Assembly (NCBI GenBank): GCA_017548805.1
Contig: JAFYZE010000141.1
Span: 1-5,200, forward strand
From: Bacteroidales bacterium
GTDB lineage: Bacteria; Bacteroidota; Bacteroidia; Bacteroidales; UBA932
Length of the DNA: 5,200 bases
Direction: 5' to 3'
A program made the translations under genes and the position numbers. The notes below the pieces were generated by a model. The model saw nothing but the letters and a program-made list of their open reading frames with translations, searched no databases and was not told the origin of the DNA. Shown one piece after another: positions 1-5,200 of the stretch (position 1 is the stretch's first letter; every line of letters begins with the position of its first letter).

Positions 1-1062
1 GACGAGGAGACCGGCATGACCGGCGCGCGCGCCCTCGAGCCGGGCATCCTCAAGGGTGACATCCTCATCAACCTCGACTCCGAGACCGAAGGCGAGCTTT
101 ATGTCGGCTGCGCCGGCGGCCTCGACGCCATCGCATCCGCCAAGTACGAGCCGCAGCCATGGCCCGAGAAGGGCTATGCCTGCTACGAATTCGCCGTCAA
201 GGGCTGCCAGGGAGGACATTCCGGCATGGACATCGTCCTCTGCCGCGCCAACGCCAACAAGGTTGCGGCCCGCGTGCTGCTGCCGCTCCTGCGCGACTGC
301 GGCGTGAAGCTCATAGACCTCGAGGGAGGCACCCTGCGCAACGCCATCCCGCGCGAGGCTTTCGCCACCCTTTATGTCCCCGAGGACGGCATAGCCAAGG
401 CCCAAGCCGTCATCGACAAGGTTTCCGCTGAAGTTAAGAACGAGCACGCGGTCACCGATCCGGGCATGGAGTTCATCTTCAAGCCTTATGAGTGCAAGGA
501 AGGCGAATGCTGCGAACACGGCGACGACTGCAAGTATGTCCCTGAGGCGGACGCCCTACGCTTCATCCGCGCCATCCTCGCCTGCCCCGACGGTGTCGAC
601 CGCATGAGCGACGCCATGCCGGGCCTCGTCGAGACCTCCAACAATCTCGCGATGGTCAGGATCGAAAAGGGCGAATTCTCCGTTATCACGCTGATGCGCA
701 GTTCGGTCGACTCCGGCAAGGAATTCCTCGCCACGAAGCTCGAGTCCGTATTCGAACTCGCCGGCGCCAAGGTCAAGTTCGAAGGCGGATACTCCGGCTG
801 GGCACCCAATAACGCCTCCCCCATCCTCCATACGATGAAGAAGGTGTACAACGATCTCTACGGCAAGGAGCCTCTAGTGATGGCCATCCATGCCGGACTC
901 GAGTGCGGCATCCTCGGAGGCATATATCCCGACTGGGACATGGTCTCCTGCGGCCCCACCCTGCTGAGTCCCCACTCCCCTGACGAAAGGGCCAACATCC
1001 CTTCGGTTCAGAAGGCATGGGACTTCCTCAAGGCTGTCCTGGAGAACATCCCCGTAAAATAA
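1..1062 (+). CDS. pepD: PepD-type cytosolic non-specific dipeptidase (M20C, aminoacyl-histidine dipeptidase), 5'-truncated by the window
   Basis: Metal-dependent dipeptidase expected in the cytosol, hydrolysing a broad range of dipeptides including Xaa-His. The frame is already open at base 1 with DEETGMTGA, the M20 segment holding the catalytic Glu and a metal-binding Glu (window residues 2-3). There is no start, so the gene begins upstream; an ATG at 16 lies inside this motif and is not the true start. About 353 residues are visible against roughly 485 for the family, so about 130 N-terminal residues, including the first metal ligands, are missing. Further marks are NLDSE with a likely metal-ligand Asp (residue 26), GGHSGMD at the lid-domain entry (His 73), AIHAGLECG (His 297) and GPT...HSPDER (His 325, probable last metal ligand, 29 residues from the end as I recall for E. 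coli PepD). Odd: a Cys-rich segment at residues 165-177. The stop is 3 nt before the next ATG, so it is probably co-transcribed. Family assignment is firm; dipeptide range is inferred. Confidence 0.93.
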   Translation, partial: DEETGMTGARALEPGILKGDILINLDSETEGELYVGCAGGLDAIASAKYEPQPWPEKGYACYEFAVKGCQGGHSGMDIVLCRANANKVAARVLLPLLRDCGVKLIDLEGGTLRNAIPREAFATLYVPEDGIAKAQAVIDKVSAEVKNEHAVTDPGMEFIFKPYECKEGECCEHGDDCKYVPEADALRFIRAILACPDGVDRMSDAMPGLVETSNNLAMVRIEKGEFSVITLMRSSVDSGKEFLATKLESVFELAGAKVKFEGGYSGWAPNNASPILHTMKKVYNDLYGKEPLVMAIHAGLECGILGGIYPDWDMVSCGPTLLSPHSPDERANIPSVQKAWDFLKAVLENIPVK

Positions 1063-1065
1063 AAG

Positions 1066-1776
1066 ATGAAAGAGTCCGTCAAGCAACAGCTCATCGAATG
1101 GGCTGAAAAATACAACGATCCGGTATACTTCCAGGAGGACCCCGTCATGTTCCCGCGCAAGTTTGCGCAGGACATGGCGGAGGGCCGGGCCGTACTGCAG
1201 GATGTCGAGATCGCCGCGCTCTTCGCCGCGCATTTTGCGTGGGGCAGGCGCGAGATGATCGTGCGTGACTGCAACCGCCTCTTCGAGGAAATGGAGTGGC
1301 GCCCCTTCGACTATGTCAAGGCCGGCGACTGGCGCGACGAGGATGCGAGCATCCACCGCACCACGAAGTGGAGCGATGTCGCCAGGATCTGCAAACGGCT
1401 GAAAGAGTGGTACTTCTGGCATGGTTCCCTTGAGCCTCTTACGCAGGATGAACTCCGCACCACCATCTTCCGCCAGAAGTCCGACTTCAAGGCGCCGAAC
1501 AAGAAAATCAACATGATGCGGCGCTGGATGGTCCGCGACGACGGCAAGGTCGACCTCGGCCTCTGGAAGAAAACCAAGAAGACCGACCTGATCATCCCGC
1601 TGGACGTGCATGTCTATGCCAGGGCCGTCGCATGCGGCCTGACCAGGCGCAGGCAGAAAGACCTCCGCACCGCCATGGAGATCACCGACTCCTTCCGCGA
1701 CATATTCCCCGACGATCCATGCCTCGGCGACTTCGCCTTGTTCGGATACGACATCGACAAGGAGAAGGATGCCTAG
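1066..1776 (+). CDS. DUF2400 / TIGR02757 family protein of unknown function
   Basis: A 236-residue soluble protein with no signal peptide or membrane segment. I recognise the family from three blocks: DVEIAALFAAHFAWGRR (residues 46-62), MMRRWMVRDDGKVDLGLW in the middle, and PLDVHVYARAVACGLTRRR (from residue 178), followed by a terminal PDDPCLGDFALFGYD. The family has no established biochemical role that I know of. The PLDVH block followed by a helix and a GL..R turn resembles the D-T-H segment of HhH-GPD DNA glycosylases such as endonuclease III. However, I see no LPGVG-type helix-hairpin-helix before it, so a glycosylase function is speculation. Length is close to, or slightly under, the family norm. 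ATG 1066 is the natural start: it follows the pepD stop by 3 nt and the AT-rich bases just upstream suit Bacteroidota initiation. The 3' end overlaps the next gene by 8 nt. Confidence 0.9.
   Translation: MKESVKQQLIEWAEKYNDPVYFQEDPVMFPRKFAQDMAEGRAVLQDVEIAALFAAHFAWGRREMIVRDCNRLFEEMEWRPFDYVKAGDWRDEDASIHRTTKWSDVARICKRLKEWYFWHGSLEPLTQDELRTTIFRQKSDFKAPNKKINMMRRWMVRDDGKVDLGLWKKTKKTDLIIPLDVHVYARAVACGLTRRRQKDLRTAMEITDSFRDIFPDDPCLGDFALFGYDIDKEKDA
1759..1764 (+). promoter_or_regulatory. Ribosome binding site of the zeta-like kinase gene
   Basis: AAGGAG lies 4 nt before ATG 1769, inside the last codons of the DUF2400 gene. It supports ATG 1769 as the start, which also puts the P-loop at the usual distance from the N-terminus (residues 9-17). 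The placement means translation of the upstream gene passes through this site, so the two genes are probably translationally coupled. Confidence 0.6.
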
Positions 1777-2383
1777 GCTCTTCATCATAGCGGGGTGCAA
1801 CGGCTCCGGCAAAACTACGGCCTCGTATTCAGTCCTGCCGGAAATGCTCGAGTGTACGCAGTATGTGAACTCCGACGAGTTCGCCAAGAGCATCGCGCCC
1901 TTCGACCCTGACTCGGCTTCCGTTTCCGCGGGCCGTTACATGCTGATGAGGATCAAATATCTCTTTGACAGGAAAGAGGATTTCTGCATCGAGAGCACCC
2001 TGGCTACGCGTTCGCTGCTGAGGATGCTGCTCGAGGCCAAGTCCAACGGCTATACCGTCACGCTCATCTACCTGTGGCTGAATTCGCCTGAGCTGGCCAT
2101 AGCACGCGTACATGACAGGGTCCTTTCCGGAGGACACAATACACCTGAGCCCATCATACGCCGAAGGTACCTGATGGGGCTCAAGTATTTCTTCGACGAG
2201 TACATTCCCGAGTGCGACCGCTGGATACTGGCGGACAATTCCAAGACTCCTTTCACGGTCATAGCTGAAGGGAGCAAGGACATAGTCCACATCAAGGACA
2301 GCGAGAAATACGAGCTTACGTGGGCCATCGCCCATCCGGAAATGGCTGCGGAAGGACAAGACAAGGACGATGATCAACGATAA
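1769..2383 (+). CDS. Zeta-toxin-like P-loop kinase (COG4185-type predicted ATPase), no antitoxin partner visible
   Basis: A 204-residue P-loop protein of the zeta toxin/COG4185 group. It opens with MPRLFIIAGCNGSGKTT, a Walker A at residues 9-17 (Lys 15, Thr 16). Next come VNSDEFA with Asp 36 at the place of the zeta catalytic Asp, an AGRYML helix, an E-S-T-L motif (residues 75-78), a GYTV.LIYLWL strand, RV.DRVLSGGHNTPE (GGH at 121-123), IIRRRY (131-134) and a closing DNS (156-158). Known zeta/PezT toxins phosphorylate UDP-N-acetylglucosamine, but COG4185 members are mostly uncharacterised, so substrate and toxicity are not shown here. All the core motifs I can name are intact. The last 15 or so residues are charged (GQDKDDDQR) and coincide with the tldD initiation region. 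No small epsilon-like antitoxin gene lies on either side: upstream is DUF2400, downstream tldD. It overlaps them by 8 and 14 nt, so it is part of the operon rather than a recent insert, and its composition matches its neighbours. Confidence 0.88.
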   Translation: MPRLFIIAGCNGSGKTTASYSVLPEMLECTQYVNSDEFAKSIAPFDPDSASVSAGRYMLMRIKYLFDRKEDFCIESTLATRSLLRMLLEAKSNGYTVTLIYLWLNSPELAIARVHDRVLSGGHNTPEPIIRRRYLMGLKYFFDEYIPECDRWILADNSKTPFTVIAEGSKDIVHIKDSEKYELTWAIAHPEMAAEGQDKDDDQR

Positions 2384-3809
2384 ACGATACTATCTCGACA
2401 TTTTCCAGGTCACGGAAGAGGAACTTCTTTCGCTCACGGCCGAAGGGCTGAAGAGCGGCGGGGACTATTGTGACCTGTTCTTCGAGAACACCTCATACAG
2501 GGACATCCTGCTCCGGGACGGAGAAGTCTCCTCCGGAGGCTTCCACATCGACTACGGCGTCGGAATCCGCGTGCTCTGCGGAGAGAAGACCGGCTACGCC
2601 TATTCCGAGAGCACGGACCCGGCCTCGATGCGGGCGGCGGCCCGCGCGGCGGCGGCCATCACCGCCGGCTGCGCCATAGGCGGCGACCGCCGCACCAGCG
2701 ACCACCGGCACTTCGGCCGGCCCAATCCCGCCGCTGACCGCTACCCTATGCGGGAGGACTGGCGTACCGCCGATGTCTCCGCGCATCTGCCTCTGCTCCA
2801 GAAGTTTGAGAGCCTCATCCGCGCCAAGGACACACGCGTCGTCAAGGTCATAGCCATGCTCTCTTCGCAGGTAAGTGACATCCTGACTTTCAACTCCTTC
2901 GAGGAAATGAAATACGACACGCGCCCCATGGGGAGCCTCGTCGCCTCGGTGGTTTTCAGCCAGGGAGACGCCATAGAGACGAAGTCCGTCTCGCGCAGCT
3001 TCCGCATGGGTGCCGAGATGCTCGACGGAGCGCTGCTCGAAGAGCTTGCCTGCCAGGCCGTCGAGGGCATCGACGAGCGCTTCACCGCACGCCGCCCCAA
3101 GGGCGGCAGGATGCCCGTCGTAATGGGTGCCGGGGCCTCCGGCATATTGCTTCACGAGGCCATGGGTCACGCGTTTGAGGCGGATTTCAACCGCAAGGGA
3201 CAGTCGGTATTCTCGGACAAGATGGGTAGCAGGATCTGCCGCAAGGGCATCACTATCGTCGACGACGGCACGATCCGCGGCAACCGCGGAGCCGTCAATT
3301 TCGACGACGAAGGCGTGCCGGGCCAGTACACGGTGATGGTAGAGGATGGCTTACTGACGTCCTATCTGCACGACCGCATCAGCGCGAAGTACTACGGAGT
3401 CGCCCCCACCGGAAACGGCCGCAGGGAGTCCTTCCGCTACAACCCCATCCCCAGGATGCGCGCCACATACATGGAAAGCGGCGAAGGAACGGCCGCGGAC
3501 ATCATCGCGTCCGTCAAGAAAGGCATATACGTCGACCAGTTCGCCAACGGACAGGTCAAGATAGGCGAAGGCGACTTCACCTTCTATGTCAAAAGCGGCT
3601 TTCTCATCGAGGACGGCCGCCTGACCATGCCCGTGAAGGACGTGAACATCATCGGCAACGGCCCGCAGGCACTTGCGGACATAGAAGCCGTCGCTGATGA
3701 CCTCAAGATAGACAACGGCACCTGGACCTGCGGCAAGGAGCAGAGCGTCCCCGTCTCGTGCGGCATACCTACGGTGCTCGTGAACAATTTGACAGTGGGA
3801 GGAGAGTAA
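2370..3809 (+). CDS. tldD: TldD, metalloprotease subunit of the TldD/TldE complex (peptidase U62)
   Basis: Catalytic subunit of a cytosolic heteromeric Zn protease that digests unfolded or modified peptides. In E. coli it is needed for microcin B17 processing and has been linked to CcdA antitoxin turnover. The protein has 479 residues (E. coli about 481). N-terminal marks are GDYCDLFFENT and GVGIRVLCGEKTGYAYSE. The active site is GAGASGILLHEAMGHAFEAD, giving HExxxH with His 262, Glu 263 and His 267. The C-terminal TCGKEQSVPVSCG places Cys 454 where E. coli TldD has its metal-ligand Cys, as I recall, and the chain ends LTVGGE as usual. A complete, probably active enzyme. An Ala-rich tract (from about residue 87) lies in the N-terminal half. 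ATG 2370 overlaps the kinase gene by 14 nt; AAGGA at 2363-2367 is very close to the start and another at 2352-2356 is rather far, so the start is good on homology but the RBS is not decisive. Confidence 0.96.
   Translation: MINDKRYYLDIFQVTEEELLSLTAEGLKSGGDYCDLFFENTSYRDILLRDGEVSSGGFHIDYGVGIRVLCGEKTGYAYSESTDPASMRAAARAAAAITAGCAIGGDRRTSDHRHFGRPNPAADRYPMREDWRTADVSAHLPLLQKFESLIRAKDTRVVKVIAMLSSQVSDILTFNSFEEMKYDTRPMGSLVASVVFSQGDAIETKSVSRSFRMGAEMLDGALLEELACQAVEGIDERFTARRPKGGRMPVVMGAGASGILLHEAMGHAFEADFNRKGQSVFSDKMGSRICRKGITIVDDGTIRGNRGAVNFDDEGVPGQYTVMVEDGLLTSYLHDRISAKYYGVAPTGNGRRESFRYNPIPRMRATYMESGEGTAADIIASVKKGIYVDQFANGQVKIGEGDFTFYVKSGFLIEDGRLTMPVKDVNIIGNGPQALADIEAVADDLKIDNGTWTCGKEQSVPVSCGIPTVLVNNLTVGGE
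3797..3804 (+). promoter_or_regulatory. Ribosome binding site deciding the tldE start
   Basis: GGGAGGAG lies 4 nt before ATG 3809, within the final Gly-Gly codons of tldD. This strong site favours ATG 3809 over the in-frame ATG at 3758, which would add 17 residues unlike the family N-terminus. The TAATG junction suggests translational coupling and balanced synthesis of the two subunits. Confidence 0.75.
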
Positions 3810-5161
3810 TGGACTACAGGCTTACAGAACAGGAGATCGCGCTGGCTGCAAGATGCCTTGAAACCGCTCTCGCAAAGGGAGCGCAGAAGGCGCGCGTGAC
3901 GCTCAACAAGAGCTGCATGGACCTCATCGGCACGCTCAACGGTGAGGTCGACAAGGTGACTCACTGCCTTGACCGGTCCATAAGCCTCGCCCTTTTCGTG
4001 GACGGCAGATACGGCAGTTTCTCCATCAACAAACTGGAAGACAATGCCTTGGATGATTTCGTCGACAAGGCATTGGGCACTGCTCGCCTGCTGGCGGAGG
4101 ACCCTTGCAGGGACCTCCCCGCACCGGAAAGGACCGCAAAGGACGCAGTCAACGGTACGGAACTCGGGCTCTACGACACGGCCAGCCTCGGAATGGATGC
4201 TGGGAAACGTCTTGATATCGCCCTGGGGGCTTCGATATTCAAAGGGACTGAAGCAACTCCCTCATGGACTCTAGTTTCCGAGGAGGCCGAGTATTCCGAC
4301 AGTGTTTTCGACACCCTCGTGATGGACACTCAGGGACTGCACTGCCGCCACACCGAATCTTCCTTCGAATACGGCGTGGAAATGACAATAAAGGATGCCG
4401 ATGGCAACAAATACAGCGGCTACTGGTGGAACTCCACGCCCAGGCTGGCAGAGCTTGGCGCGGACCGCATCTGCGCAGTCGCGCTGGAGCGCGCAGTGGC
4501 GCAGATAGGACCCCGCGCCCTTCCAAGCGGCAAATACCGCTGCGTGATCGACAACGAATGTGCCTCAAGGCTCGTCACCCCCCTTCTGAGCGCGCTCGGT
4601 GGCTACGCACTCCAGCAGAACAACAGCTTCCTGATGGACACGCTCGGCAAGAAAGTGTTCCACGAAGGGATGACCGTCATGGACGCATGCCGCCGTCCAG
4701 GAGAGAGCGGTTCCCGCCTTTTCGACTCCGAGGGAGTCGCTACACGCGAGAGGCCCGTCGTTGAGAATGGCGTGGTGAAAGAGTATTTCATCAACACCTA
4801 CATGGCCGCAAAGATGAAAATGGATCCGACCGTCGAGGACGCCATACGTCCCAAGGTCGTGCCATGGCCCCGCAAGGGACTCGACCGTGCCGCGATCCTG
4901 GCGATGTGCGGCGATGGCATACTCGTGACCGGATTCAACGGTGGCAATTCCAATTCCGCCACAGGCGATTATTCTTTCGGCATCGAGGGTTTCGAGTTCA
5001 AGGACGGCAAGATAGTCCGTCCCGTGAGCGAGATGCTCATGACCGGCAACCTCGTCACACTCTGGAACGGCCTGCTGGCCGCCGGAGACGATGCGAGGCC
5101 TTGCAAATCAAAACTTATTCCTACCTTAGCATTTGAAAACGTTGATTTCTCTGGAGAATAA
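3809..5161 (+). CDS. tldE: TldE (PmbA), non-catalytic partner subunit of the TldD/TldE protease
   Basis: Paralogue and partner of TldD, expected in the same cytosolic complex. With ATG 3809 the protein has 450 residues, the usual PmbA/TldE length. Family marks are an N-terminal amphipathic helix (MDYRLTEQEIALAARCLETALAKGAQKA), a LNGEVDKVTHCLDRSISLALFVDGRYGSFS block, FDSEGVATRERPVVENGVV, and the C-terminal GNSNSATGDYSFGIEGFEF (from about residue 379) followed by PVSEMLMTGNLV. The HExxxH motif of TldD is absent, as expected; the only similar string, HEGMTV at residue 285, lacks the second His. This fits a structural or substrate-binding role. It starts inside the tldD stop codon (TAATG), the classic arrangement of a two-subunit operon. 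The last 15-20 codons are strikingly AT-rich (TTA, TCA, CTT, ATT) relative to the rest although the encoded end looks like a normal family tail. I read this as selection on DNA, such as a promoter for the next gene, not as a foreign tail. Confidence 0.95.
   Translation: MDYRLTEQEIALAARCLETALAKGAQKARVTLNKSCMDLIGTLNGEVDKVTHCLDRSISLALFVDGRYGSFSINKLEDNALDDFVDKALGTARLLAEDPCRDLPAPERTAKDAVNGTELGLYDTASLGMDAGKRLDIALGASIFKGTEATPSWTLVSEEAEYSDSVFDTLVMDTQGLHCRHTESSFEYGVEMTIKDADGNKYSGYWWNSTPRLAELGADRICAVALERAVAQIGPRALPSGKYRCVIDNECASRLVTPLLSALGGYALQQNNSFLMDTLGKKVFHEGMTVMDACRRPGESGSRLFDSEGVATRERPVVENGVVKEYFINTYMAAKMKMDPTVEDAIRPKVVPWPRKGLDRAAILAMCGDGILVTGFNGGNSNSATGDYSFGIEGFEFKDGKIVRPVSEMLMTGNLVTLWNGLLAAGDDARPCKSKLIPTLAFENVDFSGE
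5101..5129 (+). promoter_or_regulatory. Candidate Bacteroidota-type promoter inside the 3' end of tldE
   Basis: TTG at 5101-5103 and TACCTTAG at 5122-5129 are separated by 18 nt. The second box matches the Bacteroidota -7 consensus TAnnTTTG at five of six fixed positions, and the first fits the -33 TTG. The stretch sits in a local AT-rich dip and would start transcription about 30 nt before the ATG at 5167. Such short motifs occur by chance, and the downstream gene could equally be read from the operon. Confidence 0.3.
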
Positions 5162-5166
5162 CAGAT

Positions 5167-5200
5167 ATGAAGATTGAAGCGATGAAAGTCGTGGCGATAA
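5167..5200 (+). CDS. Start of a further gene, cut by the window end; product unknown
   Basis: ATG 5167, 5 nt after the tldE stop, opens a frame that runs to the window edge (MKIEAMKVVAI, 11 codons visible). A second in-frame ATG at 5182 (MKVVAI) could be the real start, which would give a basic-then-hydrophobic beginning as in a signal peptide, but far too little is visible to say so. There is no clear Shine-Dalgarno; the upstream bases are AT-rich, and the purine run GGAGAA at 5153-5158 overlaps the tldE stop region and could serve. Function cannot be assigned. The close spacing suggests it continues the operon or starts from the candidate promoter in tldE. Confidence 0.45.
   Translation, partial: MKIEAMKVVAI

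Noticed and set aside
1050..1070. AT-rich bases between pepD and DUF2400 as a promoter or terminator
   Set aside because: Only 3 nt are non-coding, there is no hairpin with a T-run, and no TAnnTTTG box; it is better read as an initiation region.
874..1893. Long open frame on the minus strand (339 codons)
   Set aside because: It lies antisense to three genes with clear family motifs (PepD, DUF2400, kinase), crosses their junctions and shows no recognisable motif; it is a by-product of GC-rich codon use.
1769..2383. Kinase gene plus DUF2400 as a classical toxin-antitoxin pair
   Set aside because: DUF2400 is a 236-residue conserved family protein unlike the small epsilon/PezA antitoxins; adjacency alone does not make it an antitoxin.
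2493..3170. Minus-strand open frame of 225 codons opposite tldD
   Set aside because: Fully antisense to tldD, with low-complexity Gly/Ala/Arg content typical of a shadow frame.
3758..3808. Upstream in-frame ATG giving tldE 17 extra residues
   Set aside because: The extension is embedded in the conserved tldD C-terminus, has no good RBS, and ATG 3809 has GGGAGGAG 4 nt upstream and gives the standard 450-residue length.
4661..4678. HEGMTV in TldE as a possible metalloprotease HExxxH
   Set aside because: The second His is absent (Val at that place) and the surrounding sequence does not match the TldD active site.
4264..4764. Plus-strand 166-codon frame inside tldE
   Set aside because: Arg/Pro-rich out-of-frame translation of tldE; no motif and no RBS.

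Overview
The window is a gene-dense, GC-rich stretch with every supported gene on the + strand. It looks like one tightly packed operon from a member of the Bacteroidota, probably Bacteroidales. The evidence for that is the combination of an M20C dipeptidase (PepD type), a DUF2400/TIGR02757 protein (a family I know mainly from Bacteroidales and a few other groups), TldD/TldE proteins and a candidate TTG / TAnnTTTG-like promoter. The lineage is inferred from protein style, not from a marker gene. The high GC, judged by eye, suggests an Alistipes-like or uncultured gut/rumen Bacteroidales rather than a low-GC Bacteroides.

Layout: 1-1062, the C-terminal three quarters of a PepD-type dipeptidase whose start lies upstream. 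1066-1776, a DUF2400 protein, 3 nt after the pepD stop. 1769-2383, a zeta-toxin-like/COG4185 P-loop kinase, overlapping the previous gene by 8 nt. 2370-3809, tldD, overlapping the kinase gene by 14 nt. 3809-5161, tldE/pmbA, joined to tldD by a TAATG stop/start. 5167 to the end, the first codons of one more gene, 5 nt after tldE. No gap exceeds 5 nt, and there are no RNA genes, IS elements, CRISPR arrays or terminators.

How the genes may work together: TldD and TldE form a heteromeric metalloprotease that acts on unfolded or modified peptides (in E. coli, microcin B17 maturation and CcdA antitoxin degradation). PepD cleaves dipeptides in the cytosol. The two could make a peptide-trimming and disposal series. 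The unexpected members are the DUF2400 protein of unknown function and the solitary zeta-like kinase, placed directly before tldD with no recognisable antitoxin beside it. The kinase-protease coupling and a cysteine-rich segment inside PepD are the two observations most worth following. Otherwise the genes look intact and conventional, and I saw no clear sign of a wholly new system.
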